Source of the DNA: Intestinibacter sp.
GTDB lineage: Bacteria; Bacillota; Clostridia; Peptostreptococcales; Peptostreptococcaceae
Length of the DNA stretch: 20,231 bases
Assembly: GCF_022780145.1 (NCBI RefSeq)
Contig: NZ_JALEXO010000345.1
Span: forward strand, 1-20,231
Direction: 5' to 3'
Part shown: positions 1 through 7,263 of the stretch, piece by piece
Layout of the letters: every line of letters begins with the position of its first letter
Numbering within the stretch: the stretch's first letter is position 1
Translations under genes and position numbers: made by a program
Notes under the pieces: model-generated
What the model saw: only the letters and a program-made list of their open reading frames with translations
Told to the model about the DNA's origin: nothing
The model's database searches: none

Positions 1-17
1 GGGGCTGTCGCAAAATA
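1..17 (+). repeat. Left terminal inverted repeat of the IS
   Basis: GGGGCTGTCGCAAAATA, matching the inverted right end with one extra C and one C/T change. The following bases repeat CGCAAA as TTTGCG, giving a small subterminal palindrome at 9-26. Confidence 0.85.
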
Positions 18-48
18 AAATTTGCGATAGTCCCTGATATTTTATCGA

Positions 49-83
49 AAAAAAAGACGAACTTTAAAAAGTCCGTCTTTTTT
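49..83 (+). terminator. Hairpin terminator inside the IS left end
   Basis: An A-rich stretch, then GACG-A-ACTT pairing with AAGT-C-CGTC around a TAAA loop, then a T-run. The stem has one A/C mismatch. The A-run before it and T-run after it make it symmetrical, so it could stop transcription from either side. It lies directly upstream of the transposase start, where it would block read-in from flanking promoters. Confidence 0.65.
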
Positions 84-97
84 AGTATCATAAAAAT

Positions 98-1710
98 ATG
101 ACACCTAAAACCAATTATAATAATATCAAATTTTATGAAAATTATCAATTAAAGCTTCCATTAGAAATGGATGTTTTAATACCTAAAGATGATTCTGTTA
201 GACTACTTAACTTAATATTGGAGGGATTAGATTACAGTAGATTGTATAATAAATATTCTACAAAAGGTAGAAAATCTAAAGTAGATCCTAAAATCATGTT
301 TAAGATAATTACATATGCTAATATGGAAAATATTTATTCAAGCAGAGATATTGAAAAAGCATGCCGAAGAGACATTAATTTTAAATGGCTTTTGCAAGGC
401 GCTCAGCCTCTAGACCATTCAACTATATGTAGATTTCAATATGAAAAAATAGATGAAAATATAATGGAAGATTTATTCTATCAATCTATAGATATACTTT
501 ACAGACTTGGAGAAATTAACTTTGAAAATATTTTTATAGATGGAACAAAAATAGAAGCTGCCGCTAATAGATATACTTTTGTTTGGAGAAAATCAATAAT
601 GTATTATGAAAAGAAGATGAATATAAAAATTAGTGAACTTTTTGAAAAAATAAATGCTATTTACAACCAAAATTTTACTATAAATGTTGAAAAAGATATA
701 TATACAATTGATGAAATCAATACTGTTTTAGATTTTTTACAAAAAGTAAAAAAAGAAACAAATACTATTTTGTATACGGAAGAGGTCATAAAAAATCTCA
801 ACTTCAAAAATTAACCGAAGATTTAGAAAAATACGCAGATAGAAGAAAAAAATATGACGATCAATATTTAAAATTAGGAAATAGAAATAGCTATTCTAAA
901 ACAGATGTTGATGCAACATTTATGAGGATGAAAGAAGATCATATGAAAAATGGTCAACTTAAACCTGCTTATAATTTACAAATAGGAATAGAATCAGAAT
1001 ATATTATAGGAGCAGGTATTTTTAATAATCCTACGGATTGTCCAACATTAATACCTTTTTTAGAAAAAATAAAACAAAATTTAGGGCTTACATACAAAAA
1101 TGTTATAGCTGACGCAGGTTATGAAAGTGAAGAAAATTACATGTATTTAAAAGAAAATAATCAAAATCCTTATATAAAACCATGTAATTATGAAGAATCT
1201 AAAAAAAGAAAACATAAGCTAAAATACGGAAAAGTTGAAAATATGATATACGATGAAGAAAGTGACAGCTATATTTGCCATAATAACAGAAGATTAGAAT
1301 ATATAGGAGATAAAAAATCTACATCTGCTACTGGATATGAAATATTAAAAAAAAGATATAAATGTTCTAATTGTGAAAATTGTGAGTTTAGAAAAGATTG
1401 TTATACAGGAAAATATTCAAAACAAATAACTATATCACAGAATTTCTCTAAACTTAGAAAAGAATCATTAGAAAATATAACTTCAGAAAAAGGTATTTTA
1501 CTTAGAATCAATCGCTCAATTCAAGTAGAAGGAGCCTTCGGCGTAATAAAGAATAACTATGGATTTAATCGTTTTTTAAGTAAAGGTACAAAAAATATAA
1601 ATATAGATATTCTATTTTTATGTCTTGGATATAATATTAATAAATTACATTCCAGAATAATAAATAACCGTTTAGGTGTATCTTTATTTAAAGAAAATGA
1701 AGTAGCTTAA
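98..1710 (+). pseudogene. IS1182-family transposase, split by a -1 frame change
   Basis: DDE transposase that would move the element. The first part (98-814) carries the N-terminal DUF772-like region and the first catalytic Asp in FIDGTKIEAAANRY (about residue 148). The second part is open in another frame from 715 and contains RNSYSKTDVDATFMRMKEDH, the second Asp in VIADAGYESEENY, a Cys cluster (CSNCENCEFRKDC) and the catalytic Glu in QVEGAFGVIKNNYG. The two frames overlap at 715-814. Family-like sequence resumes as FVYGRGHKKSQ from 769. This fits either one T lost from the run at 768-771 or ribosomal -1 slippage on A_AAA_AAA at 748-754. The first ATG in the second frame is at 922, well inside the conserved region, so 922 is not a natural gene start. 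No clear Shine-Dalgarno precedes the ATG at 98. Probably non-functional unless the frameshift is programmed or a sequencing error. Confidence 0.85.
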
Positions 1711-1745
1711 TATGTAAAAAAATTAAAATTAACTACTTCTTTTTG
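1699..1745 (+). terminator. Terminator overlapping the transposase stop
   Basis: GAAGTAG (1699-1705) pairs with CTACTTC (1733-1739), and TTAAT/ATTAA extends the stem across the transposase stop codon. TTTTTGTT follows. It would end transposase transcription within the element. Confidence 0.6.
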
Positions 1746-1844
1746 TTGTGCCTAAATTTACACAAATCTGAATGATTTTAAGCGTTAGCTTTAATTTCAT
1801 TCATAAATATAAAAAAGGAAGTGAATACAAAATAGATTTTACCC

Positions 1845-1860
1845 TATTTTGCAACACCCC
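1845..1860 (-). repeat. Right terminal inverted repeat of the IS
   Basis: TATTTTGCAACACCCC on the plus strand. Its reverse complement begins GGGGTGTTGCAAAATA, the usual style of IS1182-type ends. Confidence 0.85.
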
Positions 1861-1890
1861 CATTTTTATATATTGTCATAAGCCACTAAA

Positions 1891-2379
1891 TTACCTATTA
1901 ATCATATTCTTTAGCCTTTGATTATAATAATCTATAAATAGAGAATAAGCATAATCATAAACTAAAAATACCACTTCGAATAATAGTATTAAATACCATT
2001 GTTCAGGTACATATACAAATTGTCTGACAATAAAATACACTATCGCCAAGGCTATATTTGCATAAACTAATTTTAAAATATATTCTACGTAAATAGGTCT
2101 CTCCTGCTCAATTAAATATTTGATCAAACCATATACTCCAAATGTGAAAACATATATAATCCAATGGGCTTTATTATTAATCACCATAAATCCTAATATA
2201 ACAGATGCTATATAAAATATAGCTCCCGTCTTAGGTCCCCAATTCATAATAATAATGGCAATTGGAAGAGATGCTAAACCTAATATAAAAATAGTATTTG
2301 TTTGAAATACATTTAGCATAACAAATAAAAGAATATCTACTGCCAACAGTATTCCTGAATATGCAATTTTTTTACTCAT
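1891..2379 (-). CDS. Small integral membrane protein, function unknown
   Basis: A 162-residue protein made mostly of hydrophobic helices. About five membrane segments are visible: near residues 5-25, 28-46, 52-68, 71-88 and 103-150, the last probably two helices. It ends in a basic tail (YNQRLKNMINR). The start is supported by GGGAG about 10 bp before the ATG. It follows the Cys-rich protein gene by 33 bp on the same strand and is probably co-transcribed with it and the DUF5685 gene. The N-terminus (MSKKIAYSGILLAVDILLF) resembles the style of ECF-transporter substrate-binding subunits, but I see no specific motif, so no function is assigned. An IS end lies about 30 bp past its stop. Confidence 0.75.
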   Translation of the reverse strand: MSKKIAYSGILLAVDILLFVMLNVFQTNTIFILGLASLPIAIIIMNWGPKTGAIFYIASVILGFMVINNKAHWIIYVFTFGVYGLIKYLIEQERPIYVEYILKLVYANIALAIVYFIVRQFVYVPEQWYLILLFEVVFLVYDYAYSLFIDYYNQRLKNMINR

Positions 2380-2412
2380 CTACTCACTCTCCCATATTGT
2401 TGAAATTAGTTC

Positions 2413-2832
2413 CTAACAACAGCTTATAAAATCGCCTCCACAACATTCACAGCATTGATCTGCACACCATAATTGGCATAGTGTATCACAGCAATCATCT
2501 CCACAACAGCAACAGCATCCACCTAAGTCGTTTCTGTTTCTTCTATTATAGTCATATGAATTGCGGTTGTAGTCATTTCTATATTGATTGTATTGATTAT
2601 AAGCATGGCTGTATTCTTCATTATTTGGATCCATAGTAGTAGCTTTTTGTATATATTCCTCACCTTCATCATAGTATCCAATTTTCATAGCTGATAATCC
2701 AGTTAAATAGTACCATTCACTGCATTTGTCACTTATCTTTTGAAGTAAATTGTAAGCTTTTTGAAACTCATTTTTACTCAATAAAGCTCTTACATTGCTG
2801 AAACTATTATCATTATATACACTACTGTACAT
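2413..2832 (-). CDS. TPR-like protein with Cys-rich tail, J domain absent
   Basis: A protein of about 139 residues. Its first half looks like one or two TPR-type helix pairs (RALLSKNEFQKAYNLLQ, then SEWYYLTGLSAMKIGYYDEG and KATTMDPNNEEY). An Asn/Tyr/Arg-rich linker follows, and then a tail with 15 Cys in its last 40 residues (GGCCCCCGDDCCDTLC, then CADQCCECCGGDFISCC). From memory, clostridial proteins with this tail and TPR part usually begin with a DnaJ J domain. Here the J domain is missing, and the DNA upstream codes for the DUF5685 protein instead. The ATG at 2832 is preferred, with AAGGG upstream; a GTG at 2841 would add three residues. It overlaps the end of the DUF5685 gene, implying translational coupling. 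The tail may bind metal (inference). Confidence 0.8.
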   Translation of the reverse strand: MYSSVYNDNSFSNVRALLSKNEFQKAYNLLQKISDKCSEWYYLTGLSAMKIGYYDEGEEYIQKATTMDPNNEEYSHAYNQYNQYRNDYNRNSYDYNRRNRNDLGGCCCCCGDDCCDTLCQLWCADQCCECCGGDFISCC

Positions 2833-3661
2833 TACTTTCACATCCCTTTTCTAATATATTTTTATATCTCAAGTAAACTCCAGAATAGATTATGTTGTCG
2901 ATAATAGATTTGTAAAATTCTAAATTTAAATCCTCTATATTCTTAGCAACAATTCCTAGAGACATACTTATCAGTCTATCCACTTTATTTTTTAATTCTT
3001 CTCTTTTATCTATATAATCTATAAATGGATTATATCTGCCCTTTTTGTAATCCTCATCTAAGTCCTCATATGCATCTAATATATAGATATATTTACCTAA
3101 ATTAAAGCCTATCATTCTCAAATTTTCTTCGTATTGATCGTGTTTTAATACGAAAATTTCGCCCATTAGATTTCCAAATGTATTAGATACTCTATCTATA
3201 CTTTTAGATTTTTCTCCCTCTAGTTTTCTTAAATTTTGTAATTGCCCTTTTATATACTCTGCTTTTTCAGGGTATTTTTCATATGCTCCTTTTAATTTTG
3301 TTTTATAAAGATTATACGCCAATTTATCCTTTATTCCTCTATCATCGTATAAATTATCTTCTAATTTGTAATACGATAAAAGTATATTCATGCTGGCTGC
3401 ATATTCTGTAATTTCATTTACTATTCTCATTTTTTTCTTTAATGGATTTGCCATGCATCTCTCATATGTAATAGTTGGTTTTACTTTATATAAAGCAGTA
3501 AGAATTAATATTAAAAATGTAATATCGTAATTTAATGAGAGTCTAGAAATTTCTCCGTGGTTTTCCTTTAGATATTTACATAAACCACAGTAATATCCTT
3601 TATAATAATCAAACTCTCTAAATGTCAAATCCATTTTGTTTATTCTTATATAGCCAAACAT
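2822..3661 (-). CDS. DUF5685 family protein
   Basis: A 279-residue mostly helical protein. It begins MFGYIRINKMDLTFREFDYY and has the family-like YYCGLCKYLKENHGEISRL segment, a later Cys in YERCMANPLKKK, and an acidic helix ILDAYEDLDEDYKKGRYNPF near residues 205-225. That Asp/Glu-rich helix is reminiscent of isoprenoid-synthase folds, but I would not assign an activity from it. The start at 3661 is chosen because AAAGGA lies 6 bp upstream and because homologues, as I recall them, begin at MFGYI. A longer frame to 3709 lacks a good ribosome site. Its last codons overlap the Cys-rich protein gene. No function is known to me for the family. Confidence 0.8.
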   Translation of the reverse strand: MFGYIRINKMDLTFREFDYYKGYYCGLCKYLKENHGEISRLSLNYDITFLILILTALYKVKPTITYERCMANPLKKKMRIVNEITEYAASMNILLSYYKLEDNLYDDRGIKDKLAYNLYKTKLKGAYEKYPEKAEYIKGQLQNLRKLEGEKSKSIDRVSNTFGNLMGEIFVLKHDQYEENLRMIGFNLGKYIYILDAYEDLDEDYKKGRYNPFIDYIDKREELKNKVDRLISMSLGIVAKNIEDLNLEFYKSIIDNIIYSGVYLRYKNILEKGCESNVQ

Positions 3662-3851
3662 AGCCATTCCTTTCTTAAAAGCCCTTAAAATATAGATTTT
3701 CTTATTCATAGTATATCACTTTATAATATTTTAATTTATTACAATATATTAAGAAATTATCGGATTTATATTATAATTTATAATATGAGATATTTTTAAA
3801 TCAAATTTTCTATAATAAAATATATTTTTTTAATGAAAGTTGGTGATTATT

Positions 3852-4760
3852 ATTACTCTACAACAATTAAAATATGTATTAGCTGTAGCCGATAAAGGTT
3901 CCATAAACGAAGCAGCTAAAAGCTTACTTATCTCTCAGCCAAGTCTATCTAATTCTATAAAAGAGCTTGAACAGGAATTAAAGATAACTATTTTTGTCAG
4001 AACTAACAGGGGCATGATCCTTACAAACGAGGGATATGAATTTCTAGGATATGCAAGACAGGTTATACAGCAATATGAAATGCTAGAAGAAAAATATCTA
4101 GGAAATAAATCCTCAAAGCAGAATTTTTGTATATCGACTCAGCATTATGGATTTGCCGCAAATGCCTTTATATCCTTAGTACAAAAATTCGGTGGAGATC
4201 AGTACGAATTTACGATAAGAGAAACCAAAACATTTGAAATTATAGACGATGTAAAAAACCTTCGCAGTGAACTCGGAATTATATATTTAAGCAACTACAA
4301 TAAAACAGTCCTTCAAAAACTTATTCGTGAAAGCAACCTAAAATTCGTATCCTTAATCGAAGCAAAACCACATATATTCATAAGTGAAAATCACCCTCTA
4401 GCAAATAAAAGCTTAGTTTCCTTAGAAGATTTAGACGAATACCCTTGTCTTTCATTTGAACAGGGAGTTTATAATTCATTTTATTTTTCAGAGGAAATAC
4501 TAAGTACTAGAAGTGTTAAAAAAAGCATAAAAATAAGCGATAGAGCAGCTATATTTGACTTCATGGTCGGGTTAAATGGCTATACAATATCTTCTGGTAT
4601 ATACCCTTCATATTTTTTAAATGGAAGAAATATTATATCTATACCACTTGATGTAGATGAGGTTATAAACATAGGAATAATTATGCATAAGGATATAACT
4701 CTATCTCATTTAGGCCAACTATATTTAGAAATACTAAAAAGCTTTTTTAATAATGAATAA
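3852..4760 (+). CDS. LysR-type regulator, CmbR/HomR-like, probable regulator of mgl
   Basis: A transcription factor with an N-terminal winged helix-turn-helix (TLQQLKYVLAVADKGSINEA, then SQPSLSNSIKELEQEL) and a C-terminal effector domain. The effector part has FCISTQHYGFAANAFISL, ELGIIYLSNYNKTVL, HIFISENHPLANKSL and ISDRAAIFDFMVGLNGY. These resemble streptococcal CmbR/HomR regulators of cysteine and methionine metabolism, from memory. It reads toward methionine gamma-lyase, so it is likely its regulator. The start is uncertain. The frame opens with TTG at 3840 and GTG at 3843, but neither has a well-placed Shine-Dalgarno. GGTGAT at 3842-3847 is correctly placed for an ATT at 3852, which is also where homologues (M-TLQQLKY) begin. 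About 303-306 residues is normal length. Confidence 0.88.
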   Translation: MTLQQLKYVLAVADKGSINEAAKSLLISQPSLSNSIKELEQELKITIFVRTNRGMILTNEGYEFLGYARQVIQQYEMLEEKYLGNKSSKQNFCISTQHYGFAANAFISLVQKFGGDQYEFTIRETKTFEIIDDVKNLRSELGIIYLSNYNKTVLQKLIRESNLKFVSLIEAKPHIFISENHPLANKSLVSLEDLDEYPCLSFEQGVYNSFYFSEEILSTRSVKKSIKISDRAAIFDFMVGLNGYTISSGIYPSYFLNGRNIISIPLDVDEVINIGIIMHKDITLSHLGQLYLEILKSFFNNE

Positions 4761-4769
4761 ATTTTTAAA

Positions 4770-4816
4770 AAAATCTATGTAATTTAGATTTATTTCTTCT
4801 AATTTACATAGATTTT
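4770..4816 (+). terminator. Terminator after the LysR gene
   Basis: A 19-bp stem with one mismatch: AAAATCTATGTAATTTAGA at 4770-4788 pairs with 4798-4816 around a 9-nt loop. A T-rich stretch (TCTTGTATTT) follows. It separates the LysR and mgl transcripts. Confidence 0.7.
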
Positions 4817-5112
4817 CTTGTATTTAATAATTTTATTTATAATTATAATAAAAAATATATTTTTTAAAATGTAATTTATAAAATTTAAATTTTATATCTA
4901 TTCAATATTATATTTTTATTTTTTCATATATTTTATATATTTATATTTAGTTAACATTTTATAATAGCTAAAAGCTATATCAAGCTATACTTTTTTAGTC
5001 ATACCGATATCACTCCATATCAAAGTACAATTATATTAAGAATCATTTAAAAATTTTTTTAATTCTAATTGAATAAATATTCATTTTTAAAAAATAAAGG
5101 GGGTCTTTAATA
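4817..5112 (+). other. mgl upstream region
   Basis: About 300 bp of very AT-rich DNA without a gene. It holds a LysR-type palindrome (4964-4978) with a 10-bp-phased repeat, a palindrome TGAATAAATATTCA at 5070-5083, and the mgl Shine-Dalgarno AAAGGGGG at 5096-5103. I see no SAM riboswitch or T-box, and no convincing -35/-10 pair. Confidence 0.6.
4964..4989 (+). promoter_or_regulatory. Candidate LysR operator (T-N11-A palindrome plus repeat)
   Basis: ATAGCT-AAA-AGCTAT at 4964-4978 is a perfect 6+6 palindrome fitting the LysR T-N11-A rule (T4965, A4977). AGCTATA at 4973-4979 recurs at 4983-4989, exactly 10 bp on, so a second half-site lies on the same helix face. It is about 125-150 bp before the mgl start. 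Confidence 0.5.
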
Positions 5113-6300
5113 ATGAATAAAAAACAAGGATTTGCAACTACATCAATTCACGCTGGTCACCATAAAAACGCTGCTGGTGCTCTATCATTACCAATATATC
5201 AAACATCTACATTCATATTCGATAACGCAGAACAAGGTGGAAGAAGATTCGCAGGGGAAGAAGAAGGGTACATATACTCTAGATTAGGTAATCCAACTAA
5301 TACAACTTTAGAAGAAAAGGTAGCTGCTCTAGAAGGTGCAGAGGCCTGTGCATCTACTTCATCTGGAATGGGTGCTATAGCTGCTGCATTGTGGACAGCT
5401 TTAAAAGCAGGAGATCATGTACTTGCTTGTGATACACTTTATGGATGTACTCAAGCATTACTTAGCAAGGGATTAACTAAATTTGGAATAGAAGTTGATT
5501 TCGTTGATTTCTCTGATGTGGACTTAGTTAGAGCTAAAATTAAAGACAATACTAGAGTTGTTTACTTAGAAACACCTGCCAATCCAACTCTAAAAATTTC
5601 TGATATAGAAGCTATTTCTAAAATAGCACATGAAAAAGAAGGCAGAATAGTTATGGTAGATAATACTTTCTGTTCTCCATATATACAAAGACCACTTGAA
5701 TTTGGAGCTGATGTCGTTTTACATTCTGCAACTAAATACTTAAACGGTCATGGAGATGTTATCGCTGGTTTCGTAGTTGGTAGCAAGGAATTTATAACTG
5801 CAGTAAAAATGGAAGGTATCAAGGACTTCACAGGTGCTGTACTTAGCCCTAATGATGCATTCTTAATCAATAGAGGACTTAAAACTCTTCCAATAAGAAT
5901 GGAAAAACACTGTGCTAATGCTATGAAAGTAGCAGAATTCTTAGAAAATCATCCTGCTGTAGAATCTATAGCTTATCCAGGATTGAAGAGTTTCCCACAA
6001 TACGATTTAGCTAAGAAGCAAATGTCTCTTCCAGGAGCTATGATGTCATTTGAAGTTAAGGGTGGAATTGAAGCCGGAGCTAAATTGATGAACAGTCTAG
6101 AGCTTTGCATATTAGCAGTAAGCTTAGGAGATGCCGAAACATTAATCGAACACCCTGCATCTATGACTCACTCTCCTTGTACTCCAGAAGAAAGAGCTGC
6201 TGCAAATATCACTGATGGATTAGTTAGACTTTCTGTTGGTCTTGAAGATGCTGACGATATAATTGCTGATTTAAAACAAGCTTTGGATAAATTGATATAA
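5113..6300 (+). CDS. mgl: Methionine gamma-lyase
   Basis: A PLP enzyme of the Cys/Met metabolism family, 395 residues (family about 390-400). Methionine gamma-lyase splits L-methionine to methanethiol, 2-oxobutyrate and ammonia in the cytoplasm. The PLP lysine is in HSATKYLNGHGDV (K208); phosphate and cofactor contacts are in YIYSRLGNPT (Y55, R57) and VDNTF (D183). DTLYGCT carries the active-site Tyr (Y110) and the Cys (C112) that marks methionine gamma-lyase rather than cystathionine gamma-lyase or gamma-synthase. The start has a strong Shine-Dalgarno (AAAGGGGG), somewhat far from the ATG. The CmbR/HomR-like LysR gene upstream suggests control by sulfur amino acids. It is followed by a bidirectional terminator. 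Confidence 0.92.
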   Translation: MNKKQGFATTSIHAGHHKNAAGALSLPIYQTSTFIFDNAEQGGRRFAGEEEGYIYSRLGNPTNTTLEEKVAALEGAEACASTSSGMGAIAAALWTALKAGDHVLACDTLYGCTQALLSKGLTKFGIEVDFVDFSDVDLVRAKIKDNTRVVYLETPANPTLKISDIEAISKIAHEKEGRIVMVDNTFCSPYIQRPLEFGADVVLHSATKYLNGHGDVIAGFVVGSKEFITAVKMEGIKDFTGAVLSPNDAFLINRGLKTLPIRMEKHCANAMKVAEFLENHPAVESIAYPGLKSFPQYDLAKKQMSLPGAMMSFEVKGGIEAGAKLMNSLELCILAVSLGDAETLIEHPASMTHSPCTPEERAAANITDGLVRLSVGLEDADDIIADLKQALDKLI

Positions 6301-6358
6301 ATTAAAAATTTTTAATTTGTATATGCACAAATAAATTCGATGTTTGATTAAACATATA

Positions 6359-6400
6359 AAAACTATGGAGTTTAGATGTAGTTCTAAATTCCATAGTTTT
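6359..6400. terminator. Bidirectional terminator between mgl and the MerR gene
   Basis: AAAACTATGGAGTTTAGA at 6359-6376 pairs with 6383-6400 (one mismatch, 6-nt loop), with an A-run before and a T-run after. It lies between converging genes and would serve both strands. Confidence 0.85.
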
Positions 6401-6403
6401 TCG

Positions 6404-7141
6404 TTATTTTTGAAAGTTAAGATTTTCTACTTCAGGATATGCTTTGATTAATTTTTCATTTGCAATTTCTAATTGTTTGTATTTTATATAAAATTCTAGG
6501 AGTTCTTTATTTTCTTTTAAAAAATTATCCATATCTTCAATTGATTTTTTCGTATTGTTATCGATTTCAGATATATTTTGTACACTAATATGCTTCGTAT
6601 TTTCTATAAGAAAATCATTCAATTCCTCTGGTATATCTAAACTTGGAGCTTCATCTAAAAATTTTACTATTTGCTCATATGCCTCTTGCTGTTCAACTGT
6701 AGATATAGGCTCATTTAAAAACGTTGAAAAATGTAGCGCTATAAATCTTCCATAATATCCAGGGAATGCTTCTAACAGTTTTTCAGTTATCGTCTTATTT
6801 TTTTCTATATTCTTTAACTCTTTTAAAATTTCATCGGTATGTTCACCTTTACTTATCTTATCTATCAAATTTTTCTTAGCAAGCTCTGCTTTTAAATTTA
6901 ATTCTCTTTTGACGGCTATTTTACTTAATTCTTCATTAGAATCAATTACTCTTTTAATTTCCTCCACACTTAATCCTAGCTTTCTAAACATAGATATTTT
7001 CTTAAGCTTCTCACAATCATCGCAGCTAAAATCTCTATATCCATTTTCTAAAATTTTAGGAGCGATCAATCCCTGCTCTATATAATATTCAACTGCCTTT
7101 TTCGTAGCTTGAGTTTCTAGACATACATCTTTTATAAACAT
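6404..7141 (-). CDS. MerR family transcriptional regulator
   Basis: A 245-residue regulator. The N-terminal MerR winged helix-turn-helix covers about residues 1-70 (KDVCLETQATKKAVEYYIEQ, then NGYRDFSCDDCEKLKKI and RKLGLSVEEIKRVIDS). A long helical region follows with LLEAFPGYYGRFIALHFSTF and a charged, probably coiled C-terminal half. I see no Cys pair for metal sensing at the usual MerR position, so the signal is unknown; the C-terminal part may bind a small organic ligand. The start at 7141 has a strong GAGGAGG 8 bp upstream; a frame reaching 7159 would place that site inside the coding sequence. It stands alone, with a terminator separating it from uppP upstream. Confidence 0.85.
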   Translation of the reverse strand: MFIKDVCLETQATKKAVEYYIEQGLIAPKILENGYRDFSCDDCEKLKKISMFRKLGLSVEEIKRVIDSNEELSKIAVKRELNLKAELAKKNLIDKISKGEHTDEILKELKNIEKNKTITEKLLEAFPGYYGRFIALHFSTFLNEPISTVEQQEAYEQIVKFLDEAPSLDIPEELNDFLIENTKHISVQNISEIDNNTKKSIEDMDNFLKENKELLEFYIKYKQLEIANEKLIKAYPEVENLNFQK

Positions 7142-7206
7142 GTTATCTCCTCCTCTCAATCATAATTTTAAACCCACCCCTAAGGTCTCAGTCAACAATA
7201 TTTCCA

Positions 7207-7241
7207 TTAAAAAAAGAGGCTATCTCTATAAATAACCTCTT
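7207..7241 (-). terminator. Terminator after uppP
   Basis: On the minus strand AAGAGG pairs with CCTCTT (7214-7219 with 7236-7241), with inner TAT/ATA pairs, followed by a run of seven T. It ends the uppP transcript before the MerR gene. Confidence 0.75.
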
Positions 7242-7263
7242 CCCATAAAATTTCGTATCCTAT

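Larger units (their letters stand above)
1..1860 (+). mobile_element. IS1182-family insertion sequence, whole element
   Basis: The element runs from GGGGCTGTCGCAAAATA at the first base to TATTTTGCAACACCCC at 1845-1860. Read as reverse complement, the right end is GGGGTGTTGCAAAATA, so the two ends match apart from one indel and one C/T difference. Between them lies a single transposase reading region of the IS1182 type (DDE, with a Cys cluster near the C-terminus), interrupted by a frame change. Terminator-like hairpins lie inside both ends. The left flank is outside the window, so a target-site duplication cannot be checked. The element sits about 30 bp beyond the stop codon of the small membrane protein gene, so it does not visibly break a neighbouring gene. 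The family call rests on remembered end and protein motifs. Confidence 0.88.

Noticed and set aside
922..1710. The second half of the transposase as an independent gene starting at 922
   Set aside because: Conserved transposase sequence continues upstream of 922 in the same frame back to about 769, so 922 is only an internal Met.
1770..1802. Long imperfect hairpin near the IS right end (GAATGA with TCATTC)
   Set aside because: Several mismatches and no T-run after it; the terminator at 1699-1745 already explains the 3' end.
4817..5112. A SAM riboswitch or T-box before mgl, as often seen for methionine genes
   Set aside because: The region is almost entirely A/T, with none of the conserved SAM-box or T-box cores; a degradative enzyme would also not be expected to carry one.
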